This document shows positions 46,656-53,710 of a DNA stretch of 64,000 nucleotides, piece after piece. The notes beneath the pieces were generated by a model. It did no database searches, was not told the origin of the DNA, and saw only the letters and a program-made list of their open reading frames with translations. This DNA is from Peribacillus loiseleuriae (lineage in GTDB: Bacteria; Bacillota; Bacilli; Bacillales; DSM-1321). Position numbers and translations under genes: made by a program. The stretch spans positions 505,726 through 569,725 of the forward strand of contig NZ_LFZW01000001.1 in the NCBI RefSeq assembly GCF_001183985.1, given 5' to 3'. The stretch's first letter is position 1. Each line of letters opens with the position of its first letter.

Positions 46656-46679
46656 CGAACTAAAACAGTTCGTTTTTTT
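46656..46679 (+). terminator. Orphan intrinsic terminator
   Basis: CGAACT (46656-46661) pairs with AGTTCG (46667-46672) and seven Ts follow. No gene ends here; it may terminate a small RNA or belong to a lost gene. Confidence 0.6.
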
Positions 46680-46951
46680 GTTAGGAATTTTAATAGATTG
46701 GTTAAGATTTTATCCTTTTTTTAGAACTTGTTTAGCTTTTTGTAATAGTTTCATAATAAGATGGAACTAGATCATTTATTCAGAAGATAGAGTTGATGAT
46801 GTCCATTCGTAAAAGAATTAGTGCAAGAATAGATGGGGATAGTGAAGATTCCGCTGATTTAATTTGTATTGTCAGATAGTATAGAGGGTGTTTTTTGCAG
46901 ATACTAAAGGGATCACTGAATATTTTATCTGGATGGAGTTAAAAGAAACGC

Positions 46952-47030
46952 TATGAAGGGAAAACGGTATTGATTACTCGTACTACTTCCGGCATAGATA
47001 TGTCCAATAGAATAATAAAGGAGGTATGAA
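46952..47030 (+). pseudogene. Fragment of a short-chain dehydrogenase
   Basis: One frame reads YEGKTVLITRTTSGIDMSNR, which matches the N-terminal nucleotide-binding motif of SDR enzymes (GKTVLITGxxSGIG) with two key glycines replaced by Arg and Asp. The frame stops at 47028 and no further SDR sequence follows. It is probably a decayed gene end. The rest of 46506-46951 holds no recognisable gene. Confidence 0.4.
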
Positions 47031-47036
47031 GGAATA

Positions 47037-47690
47037 ATGAAACAAAAAAAGAGTTGGTGGATTTTAGTCATTGTAAGTCTTGGGGTTATCATTCCATTTA
47101 TGGCCCCCTATTTGACTTTCAATCCTGCTAAAAGCCGTGCGATGATTACATCGACTACATTACAATATCCTATACTAGTTACACATATTATTTTTGCTTT
47201 TATATCCTTGATAACTGGTTTTCTTCAGTTTATAGATCGTATTCGTATCAAAAATCCACATATTCATCGCTATATTGGTAAAATTTATGTAAGTAGTGTC
47301 TTTGTAAGTGGGATTCTTGCTTTGGTAGTGACCTTTTATATTAAAGATTTCACAAAAGCAGTTGCTTTTCTCACCTTAGCTATTTTATGGTTATTCACGT
47401 GTTGGAAAGGGTATCGGATGGCTATAATAAAAGATTTTAAAGAACATCGTATATGGATGATGCGTAATTTTGGTCTAACTCTAGTTGCTGTTACTGCTCG
47501 TATATTCGTGCCAGTTCTCCTTCTTACTTATTACATATTAAATGGTTTCACACTCCCAGAAGGAAGAGAGAAGATGATTGAAGAAATACTAAATGTGAAC
47601 ATATGGGTCGGCATTGTTCTTAACTTTGTTATAGTGGAGTGGAGTATCATGAAAAAGGAAGATAATAGCACCATTCGGAATAATCTATAA
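47037..47690 (+). CDS. DUF2306-type multi-pass membrane protein
   Basis: A 217-residue membrane protein with six or so hydrophobic segments. LVTHIIFAFISLITGFLQFI, HIHRYIGKIYV and EHRIWMMRNFGLTLVAVTAR fit the DUF2306 family, in which the paired His residues are conserved and may hold haem or metal. AAAGGAGG lies upstream of ATG. The function is unknown. It follows an SDR fragment and precedes a DsbA-like gene on the same strand. Confidence 0.7.
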   Translation: MKQKKSWWILVIVSLGVIIPFMAPYLTFNPAKSRAMITSTTLQYPILVTHIIFAFISLITGFLQFIDRIRIKNPHIHRYIGKIYVSSVFVSGILALVVTFYIKDFTKAVAFLTLAILWLFTCWKGYRMAIIKDFKEHRIWMMRNFGLTLVAVTARIFVPVLLLTYYILNGFTLPEGREKMIEEILNVNIWVGIVLNFVIVEWSIMKKEDNSTIRNNL

Positions 47691-47789
47691 AAACTGAATA
47701 TTATATAATTTCAATGTTGACAATTTTGGTATGGATTAATATAATTATGAAAATATGAATTGAATTTTTATAGAGAGCGAGTGAGAGAA

Positions 47790-48323
47790 ATGGCGAATCA
47801 AATTGAGAATACACAATTGAGCTTTGGACAGAAGGACGCGACTGTAAAGATTGAAGTGTTTTTGAATTTAACATGCCCTTATTGCGCTACATTTTATGGG
47901 GTTGCGGAAGAGGTTTTAAAAGACTACTTAGATAATGGACAAGTTGAATTTATTGTAAAACATTATGACAAACCTAGAGAGATGCTGTTAAATGGAACGC
48001 TAATCAATCTATTCCTAGACTATCAGAATCCTTCACGCACAAAAGAAATTTTAAAGGAATTATTTGCAACACAAGGACAATGGGATCAATTGAACAATCA
48101 AGATATTAAGAAGCTATTAGCTAAACAATATCAATTAAAAGAAGAACCACAAAATACCGAAATTAGCTTGAATGTAACTGCAGAGGCCATTCGCAGAAAT
48201 GTGAAAATGGTGCCTACTGTATTTATCAATGACAAAGAATATCAATATCCTACAGAATTATCGGCAGAAGAATTGAAAACGACAATCGAGGCGGAATTAG
48301 AAAAAAGCGTATTCACTAGCTAA
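47790..48323 (+). CDS. DsbA-family thioredoxin-like protein
   Basis: A 177-residue thioredoxin-fold protein. VKIEVFLNLTCPYCATFYG carries the CPYC active site near residue 30 and KMVPTVFINDKEY the cis-Pro loop. The helical insert between them fits DsbA/Thioredoxin_4 proteins. No signal peptide is seen, so it probably acts in the cytoplasm. ATG 47790 is chosen by family length, as the upstream purine-rich sequence gives only a weak ribosome site; TTG 47760 is possible. Confidence 0.82.
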   Translation: MANQIENTQLSFGQKDATVKIEVFLNLTCPYCATFYGVAEEVLKDYLDNGQVEFIVKHYDKPREMLLNGTLINLFLDYQNPSRTKEILKELFATQGQWDQLNNQDIKKLLAKQYQLKEEPQNTEISLNVTAEAIRRNVKMVPTVFINDKEYQYPTELSAEELKTTIEAELEKSVFTS

Positions 48324-48351
48324 TTCCCATGAATATAACGCCTAACACTAT

Positions 48352-48394
48352 AAAAACTAGACAAGAGAATTTATTTTTCTCTTGTCTAGTTTTT
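48352..48394 (+). terminator. Intrinsic terminator
   Basis: AACTAGACAAGAGAA pairs with TTCTCTTGTCTAGTT around a 7-base loop, followed by six Ts. Confidence 0.92.
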
Positions 48395-48615
48395 TATTTC
48401 ATCTCTATACTCAACCCCATATCGAACATACCATGGTGCCTTGCACTTTTTTTGTTTTGTATATTGCAAATCGGTAAGGGAAATCTGAGGAACAATTCAT
48501 TGTATAAATGGGGTGGACACATTTAAGGAAATCAAACAAGCTAAGTCTCGAGAAATATACCGTCTGTTATTTTATGGGGATGTTGTGTGGTTAAGAGTCC
48601 ACGTACTAATATACT

Positions 48616-49170
48616 TTAGATAAGATTGATATCTTCTTTTATGACTGAGTACATATATAAATCATCGAATTTACCACAAGTATATTCATAATGTCTAAGT
48701 AACCCTTCTCTTTTAAAGCCTAGATTTTCTACTAGTTTTTGTGAGGGAAGATTAGCTGGCTCAATTAAAGCCTCTATTCTTTCTAACTGAAAGTGATGAT
48801 AACCATGCTTAACAACGGCTTTCAATGCTTCACTAGCTATCCCTTTGCCCCAGTAATCTTTGCTTAATTCAATATCCAACTTCAGCTCGATAATGTTTGG
48901 TAAGCATATTAAGAAAACCACAACTTCCTATAACCTTATCAGAATCTTTTAGTGTAATTCCCCATCTAATACCTGTACCTTCTTCGTATATAGATTTATA
49001 CCAACTAACTTCATCCCATACGTCTTTTACTGCTTGAAAAGGTGCTAACCCCATAGGTTTCACAACATCTTTATCAGATAAATATTTAAACATATCTTTA
49101 GCATCTTCTAATGTGACTTTTCTTAAAATTAATCTACTTGTTTCAATTGGTATATTAAAAAATGATGAAA
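48616..49170 (-). pseudogene. Frameshifted GNAT acetyltransferase
   Basis: A RimJ/RimL-type acetyltransferase in two frames. The N-terminal part reads IPIETSRLILRKVTLEDAKD and runs to HYRAEVGY, where it stops near 48869. The other frame continues DIELSKDYWGKGIASEALKA to the C terminus. The expected join EVGYDIELS would be restored by five bases: one copy of a GATAT direct repeat appears lost. No normal start codon precedes the first part (an in-frame stop lies at about 49180). It is related to the intact gene at 49421. Confidence 0.8.
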
Positions 49171-49243
49171 TTCATGAATTGAAAGTGAAGATACCTATAA
49201 AATAATTATTCATAAATACAGTAAAACTATTTAGTACCAGAAG

Positions 49244-49345
49244 AAGGCCACCAATTTTGGTGGCCTTTTGAATGTGTGATATTATATGAAATCATACATT
49301 CAAAAAAAACCTTATTCAACTAACTGGACAGTTTAGTTGAATAAG
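49244..49345. repeat. Modular palindromic repeat, copy 1
   Basis: A hairpin AAGGCCACCAA/TTGGTGGCCTT (49244-49267), then TTGAATGTGTGAT with ATCATACATTCAA, then CTTATTCAACTAA with TTTAGTTGAATAAG. Related arrays lie at 49992-50072 and 62294-62393. The first hairpin, followed by Ts, can act as a terminator. Confidence 0.65.
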
Positions 49346-49420
49346 AAAGTCTAATTTTTAAAGGAATAATTACAGTTCTAACAGAAATTTAAACAGATAA
49401 ACAAAAAGGGAGAGAAAAAG

Positions 49421-49954
49421 ATGTTTCCTATATTAGAAACAGAAAGATTACTATTAAGAGAAATAACAAAAAATGATGCAAAAGACATATTTGCTTGTTT
49501 TTCTAATGAGAATGTAACACGTTATTACGGACAAGAGACATTAGAAGATATAAAACAAGCGGAAACATTCGTTGATTTTTTTGCAAAAAGTTATACAGAA
49601 AAAAAGGGCATACGGTGGGGTATTGAAAGAAAAGGAACTCAAGGAATAATTGGAACCATTGGCTTTAATGCCTGGTCACCTAAACATAAACGGGCGGAAA
49701 TAGGTTATGAAATTCATCCCGAACAATGGAGAAATGGATATACCTCGGAAGCAGTATCGAAAGTCCTACAATATGGCTTTGATGAATTAGGTCTTGCTCG
49801 CTTAGGGGCTGTCGTTTTTATAGATAACGAAGCATCTAATAATTTGCTAACTAAACTCGGATTTCAAAAAGAAGGTGTTCTGAGGGATTATATGTATCAA
49901 AATGGTGAAGCACACGATACATATGTCTACTCAATTCTTAAAAATAGTAAATAA
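49421..49954 (+). CDS. GNAT acetyltransferase (RimJ/RimL type)
   Basis: A 177-residue acetyl-CoA-dependent N-acetyltransferase. It starts PILETERLLLREITKNDA; the acetyl-CoA region is GYEIHPEQWRNGYTSEAVSK (the A motif, with RNGYTSE in place of RGxGxA/G), and the C-terminal LLTKLGFQKEGVLRDYMYQN is typical of the ribosomal-protein acetylating branch. AAAGGGAGAG precedes ATG. It is an intact relative of the broken gene upstream. The substrate is unknown; a protein N terminus or small amine is likely. Confidence 0.88.
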   Translation: MFPILETERLLLREITKNDAKDIFACFSNENVTRYYGQETLEDIKQAETFVDFFAKSYTEKKGIRWGIERKGTQGIIGTIGFNAWSPKHKRAEIGYEIHPEQWRNGYTSEAVSKVLQYGFDELGLARLGAVVFIDNEASNNLLTKLGFQKEGVLRDYMYQNGEAHDTYVYSILKNSK

Positions 49955-49991
49955 GATTGGCTTATTAAAGTAACGGGTACGTTAGCGCCAT

Positions 49992-50072
49992 AAAAAGGCC
50001 GCCAATTGGCGGCCTTTTTACACTTTTTTGAATGTATGAAAATATCTAAAATCATACATTTAAATGTAACAG
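49992..50072. repeat. Terminator plus modular palindromic repeat, copy 2
   Basis: AAAAAGGCCGCC and GGCGGCCTTTTT (49992-50019) form a strong terminator, followed by TTGAATGTATGA and TCATACATTTAA. The module is the same as at 49244 and 62294. Confidence 0.75.
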
Positions 50073-50112
50073 AGCCTTTTAAATAATAGAGTGAGAAAAT
50101 CATATAAGGTTC

Positions 50113-50919
50113 TCACTCTCCATAATTTTTATATAAATCTGGTAAGATGCGACTAAGATTACGGTATTCTTTACTACAATGTTCAGCCATTCCGTATGCG
50201 AGTTCTTTCGTGAATATTCTCTTTTTAATCGCGCTTGAATTAATGAAAGAATTCAGAAATCCATTATCCTTCAATTTTCTCAATTTCAATCGGTCTCCCA
50301 GCCAAAATCTGCTGATTATCGTTAATCCATTGGTTGTTTGCTTAAAGATATGGACCATTTTAGTATGTTCCAGATTAAATTTTGAAAATCCTACATATCC
50401 ACATACAATAGTGGCAATATCATTGTCTTTAAATAAGGCCGTATCAAATCCAAATTGTTCAGGAGAAACGAACTGGATGAATAGCTTTGCATTTACATGC
50501 CCGATTTTTTCTATTGGATATTGCGTATTCGGTTTAAAACCAGTGAATGGTGAAGAAAAGTATTCTTTATCTTCTATCGCAGTTGAGTTCCCATAATGCT
50601 CGCCAGGGAACCAAATTTTATACCGTAAACTTTCTTGTACATGCCACCAGAACCACCAATCAATCATATCTCCAGTCACATGAGGCATCTCGCTTTTCAT
50701 TGCCACTAACCAACCGCCACTTGGTATTTCTTCATATCCAATCTCATTTTGCAACTGAATATCCGTTAATAAATCATTTACATTCAATGAATCGATTAAT
50801 GTTATAGATGGATCATTTTTAAGTTTTATTTTAATGTTTGTCGGTAAAGGCGGTGCTTCTTTATAAAAAAGATTGGCGTATTCAATTTGTTTTTCGTCTT
50901 CAGTTAATGCTACCTTCAC
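50113..50919 (-). CDS. PhlG-type hydrolase (2,4-diacetylphloroglucinol hydrolase family)
   Basis: About 268 residues. The stretch DWWFWWHVQESLRYKIWFPG and the C-terminal LAYGMAEHCSKEY match the zinc-dependent family of DAPG and phloretin hydrolases, which cleave a carbon-carbon bond between a phenolic ring and an acyl chain; the His and Glu in those stretches are candidate zinc ligands. The start is GTG 50919, eight bases after AAGGAAGG. It is divergent from a TetR regulator, suggesting induction by the phenolic substrate. Confidence 0.72.
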   Translation of the reverse strand: MKVALTEDEKQIEYANLFYKEAPPLPTNIKIKLKNDPSITLIDSLNVNDLLTDIQLQNEIGYEEIPSGGWLVAMKSEMPHVTGDMIDWWFWWHVQESLRYKIWFPGEHYGNSTAIEDKEYFSSPFTGFKPNTQYPIEKIGHVNAKLFIQFVSPEQFGFDTALFKDNDIATIVCGYVGFSKFNLEHTKMVHIFKQTTNGLTIISRFWLGDRLKLRKLKDNGFLNSFINSSAIKKRIFTKELAYGMAEHCSKEYRNLSRILPDLYKNYGE

Positions 50920-51023
50920 TTTAATCACCTTCCTTCTAATAAGACAATGAATATTTTCTAATTATAAAATCAGTCTCTTTTTGATACAATAGTTCCATTA
51001 CTTATAGAACAGAAGGGAACAGA

Positions 51024-51605
51024 ATGTATCGAATCAAGGAAGACAAACGGTGTAAGGCGTCTTGTACGCTAATTTATAAGGGCTTATTATCTTTACTTCA
51101 TGAGAAACCCTTTGAAAAAATAACAATAACGGATATACAGCTAAAATCCTCAGTAGGTAGGGCTACTTTTTATAGACATTTTGACTGTTTAATTGATGTC
51201 TTAATGATGAATTGTGATATAGAGTTTGAGAAGTTGTTCAACTCATATATAGAATTACTCAAACAGAAAAGCGACCTTCCTTTGGAACGATTTCACTTTC
51301 TCAAATACTTTTTGGAATATTGGAGTGCTAATAGTGGAATTTTGGAGATTTTAATTCAAATAAATCATAGATATATTATTCATCAATCATTAAAAAGGAA
51401 ATCCATTATTTTGACTAACTATCTGTTTCCTGATATGGATACCAACACAAGTCATTATAATTATTTTATGGCTGTGAGAAGTGGCGTAGCTCTAGGAATT
51501 CTCATTACTTGGATAGAAGAGGGAAAAGTAAAATCAACGGATGAGCTATTAGAGATATTGGAAGATAGCTTTAATGTTTTGCTGAATAATGACTTCTTTA
51601 TTTAA
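51024..51605 (+). CDS. TetR-family regulator
   Basis: A 193-residue TetR protein. The DNA-binding part has EKPFEKITITDIQLKSSVGR followed by ATFYRHFDCLIDVLM, typical of the family. AGAAGGGAA lies upstream of ATG. The C-terminal domain is variable. It stands back-to-back with the PhlG-like hydrolase, about 100 bp apart, and probably controls it and itself. The shared gap is A/T-rich with a TACAAT -10 candidate, but no clear operator palindrome was found. Confidence 0.88.
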   Translation: MYRIKEDKRCKASCTLIYKGLLSLLHEKPFEKITITDIQLKSSVGRATFYRHFDCLIDVLMMNCDIEFEKLFNSYIELLKQKSDLPLERFHFLKYFLEYWSANSGILEILIQINHRYIIHQSLKRKSIILTNYLFPDMDTNTSHYNYFMAVRSGVALGILITWIEEGKVKSTDELLEILEDSFNVLLNNDFFI

Positions 51606-51660
51606 AGCACTTCACGTGTATTATACGCAGTGACCTGGCAACCCTAAAAAAAAGATGTAG

Positions 51661-51828
51661 TCCATTATTGCTTTGTGTAATAACCTCATTCGTATATTAT
51701 TTGCCATCGGCAAAAAACAACTTGAATTTCAGGAAGAAATGATGTTGAAGGATATTCCTCATATGGTGGGCTATCAAGAAGCTGAAGCAGTTGGATACTC
51801 TTGTTTAGATAGGACTCAAGAGCCGTAA
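51661..51828 (+). pseudogene. C-terminal scrap of an IS110-family transposase
   Basis: An open stretch of 55 codons between stops, beginning SIIALCNNLIRILFAIGKKQ. The hydrophobic pattern fits the extreme C terminus of IS110 transposases (compare INKLLHWIYALLKRKE in the intact copy downstream). No start codon or catalytic part is present. It is an older insertion, next to the newer IS110. Confidence 0.4.
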
Positions 51829-51956
51829 TGATATCAATGGTTATTGGACAATTGAAGTACGGATTAGTCAGTCACGCAACTAAACTTCGGGCAAGAACCC
51901 CATGGGGCAGCACTGATTTTGTGCTGCTGGGTGGCTAACAGGTACTTTCGTATTAT

Positions 51957-51991
51957 AAGGTTAGCCAGTTTTTACTGGTTGACCTTTTTTT
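51957..51991 (+). terminator. Intrinsic terminator in a structured noncoding stretch
   Basis: AAGGTTAGCCAGT (51957-51969) pairs with ACTGGTTGACCTT (51974-51986), followed by Ts. Just upstream, GGCAGCAC and GTGCTGC form another hairpin. No gene precedes them within 130 bp. Confidence 0.75.
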
Positions 51992-52190
51992 AATAGAATC
52001 TATTATATCAGTAGCCAGGGTAGGACGTACGGGTGCGTGGGGCATTGATCCCGTCAACTAAACTGTCCGCCCCCTACTTGTAGAAACATGTTTGAGGCTG
52101 GTTGGGACGTAGATCTCGTATAACAAGCGAAGCTATGACACTACATGGAGGACTAGGGGTACTGGTTAGTAAGTAGAGGAGGAGAAGACA
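51992..52190 (+). ncRNA. IS110 left-end noncoding region, candidate bridge RNA
   Basis: About 200 noncoding bases directly upstream of the transposase. In the IS110 group this position encodes the bridge RNA that pairs with donor and target DNA. A GTGGGG/CCCCCTAC stem encloses GCATTGATCCCGTCAACTAA, a possible recognition loop. The element boundary and RNA ends cannot be fixed here. Confidence 0.4.
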
Positions 52191-53393
52191 ATGAATCCAG
52201 TAGTTGGTCTGGATGTGGCAAAGGGAGAAAGTCAAGTTCAGGCATTTTCAGATAAATCAAAACCGTATGGAAAGAGTTTCTCAATGAAGCATACCAGAGA
52301 GGAATTAGATCAATTTATAGGCTTTTTAAAAGAGATCGAAGAGGTGACAGGGCAAGTTCCTATGGTCATTTTAGAATCTACAGGCCATTATCATTCCCCC
52401 ATTGTTCAATGCATGGAGGAACACGAGATTTTATATATCTTGCTTAATCCTATTATTTCTTATCAGGCAAAGAAGTCCAGTTTACGAAAGGTAAAAACAG
52501 ACGTGATCGATGCGTATCAGTTGTGTGTGCTCTATTACAAAGAAGATTTTGAACCCCATAAAAATAGAGGGATTCAGCTTTTAAACCTTCGGAATTTGTC
52601 AAGACAACAGGAGATTGTAACGAATATGTATGTGGAAGTTAAACTTCATTTTCACACCATTTTAGATCAAGTGTTTCCTGAATACCGGAAGGTTTTTGGA
52701 GATCTATATTCAAAGGTTTCTTTATCGATGTTAAAGGAATATCCCACTTCAGAGGCCATATTAACAGCCGGGGAAAGTAGACTAGTAGAGAGTGTTATGG
52801 AGTTCTGTCCGAGGCGATCTGGTCAATGGGCGAGGGAAAAAGCAAAAAAAATAATGGACTCCGCATCTCGAAATCCATTTCAAAAAGTCGTGTATGAAAG
52901 TCACTTAATCAATCTACGCATGTATATTGATTTGCTTTTTCATTACCAAGGGCACCTTTCTGATTTGGAAGGTCGTATCGTTGCCTTGGCAAATGAAGTG
53001 GAGGAATACAAGATCATCCAATCGATTCCGGGAATCGGAGAAAAAATCGCTGCAACGATTATCTCTGAGATTGGTGAAATCGATCGGTTTAATCATCCCA
53101 AAAAACTCGTTGCCTTCGCTGGAGTCGATCCTAGTGTTCACTCATCAGGTAAGTTTACGGCAACAATCAATCATATTACTAAAAGAGGTTCGAGCAGACT
53201 ACGCCATTCCCTGTATCTTGCCGTATTATGCGGTATAAGGAGTTCAAGAAACAAAAAGCTTAAAGCATTCTATGATAAGAAAAAATCAGAAGGAAAGCCC
53301 GCCAAAGTGGCGATCGTTGCCTGTATTAATAAACTTCTTCATTGGATTTATGCTTTATTAAAGAGAAAAGAAACGTTCCTTGATTTAGCTTAA
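52191..53393 (+). CDS. IS110-family transposase
   Basis: A 400-residue recombinase. The N-terminal RuvC-like DEDD domain has VVGLDVAKGESQVQAF, VILESTGHYHSP and RKVKTDVIDAYQL. The C-terminal Transposase_20 domain has IIQSIPGIGEKIAATIISEI and ITKRGSSRLRHSLYLAVLCG, with the catalytic Ser candidate in this latter region. AGGAGGAG precedes ATG. Full length, no frameshift, so the element may be active. IS110 elements have no terminal inverted repeats; the long noncoding end is on the left. Confidence 0.93.
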   Translation: MNPVVGLDVAKGESQVQAFSDKSKPYGKSFSMKHTREELDQFIGFLKEIEEVTGQVPMVILESTGHYHSPIVQCMEEHEILYILLNPIISYQAKKSSLRKVKTDVIDAYQLCVLYYKEDFEPHKNRGIQLLNLRNLSRQQEIVTNMYVEVKLHFHTILDQVFPEYRKVFGDLYSKVSLSMLKEYPTSEAILTAGESRLVESVMEFCPRRSGQWAREKAKKIMDSASRNPFQKVVYESHLINLRMYIDLLFHYQGHLSDLEGRIVALANEVEEYKIIQSIPGIGEKIAATIISEIGEIDRFNHPKKLVAFAGVDPSVHSSGKFTATINHITKRGSSRLRHSLYLAVLCGIRSSRNKKLKAFYDKKKSEGKPAKVAIVACINKLLHWIYALLKRKETFLDLA

Positions 53394-53653
53394 TTAACGG
53401 TTTTGTGAAACAAAGAGAAATCCTTCCAAAAGGGTTTTGGAGGGTTATTTGGCATGGCCAAAAATAGTATAACATAAGGGAAATGAAAATTTTAGAGAAA
53501 GATATTGACTTCCTATTAGCTGGTTTAGTGAAAGAAGAATTTGCATAAAACACCCCTTTTTTATGCAACTACCAGGCTTCTGAAGAAGCCGAAAATGTTG
53601 ATTCATCAACCATGTATAAAATCATGTATAAACGATAAAAATGGACCATTCGG

Positions 53654-53678
53654 AACCCCTTGAGTGCCAAGGGGTTTT
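53654..53678 (+). terminator. Hairpin upstream of group II intron 1
   Basis: AACCCCTTG (53654-53662) pairs with CAAGGGGTT (53668-53676), followed by TT. The 53394-53653 stretch holds no gene and probably contains the right end of the IS110 element. Confidence 0.7.
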
Positions 53679-53710
53679 ATGTTTCGGAACTTCCGAGAGT
53701 TGACTTTATG

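Noticed and set aside
48329..48526. 65-codon frame after the DsbA-like gene
   Set aside because: It runs through a strong intrinsic terminator and has no convincing start.
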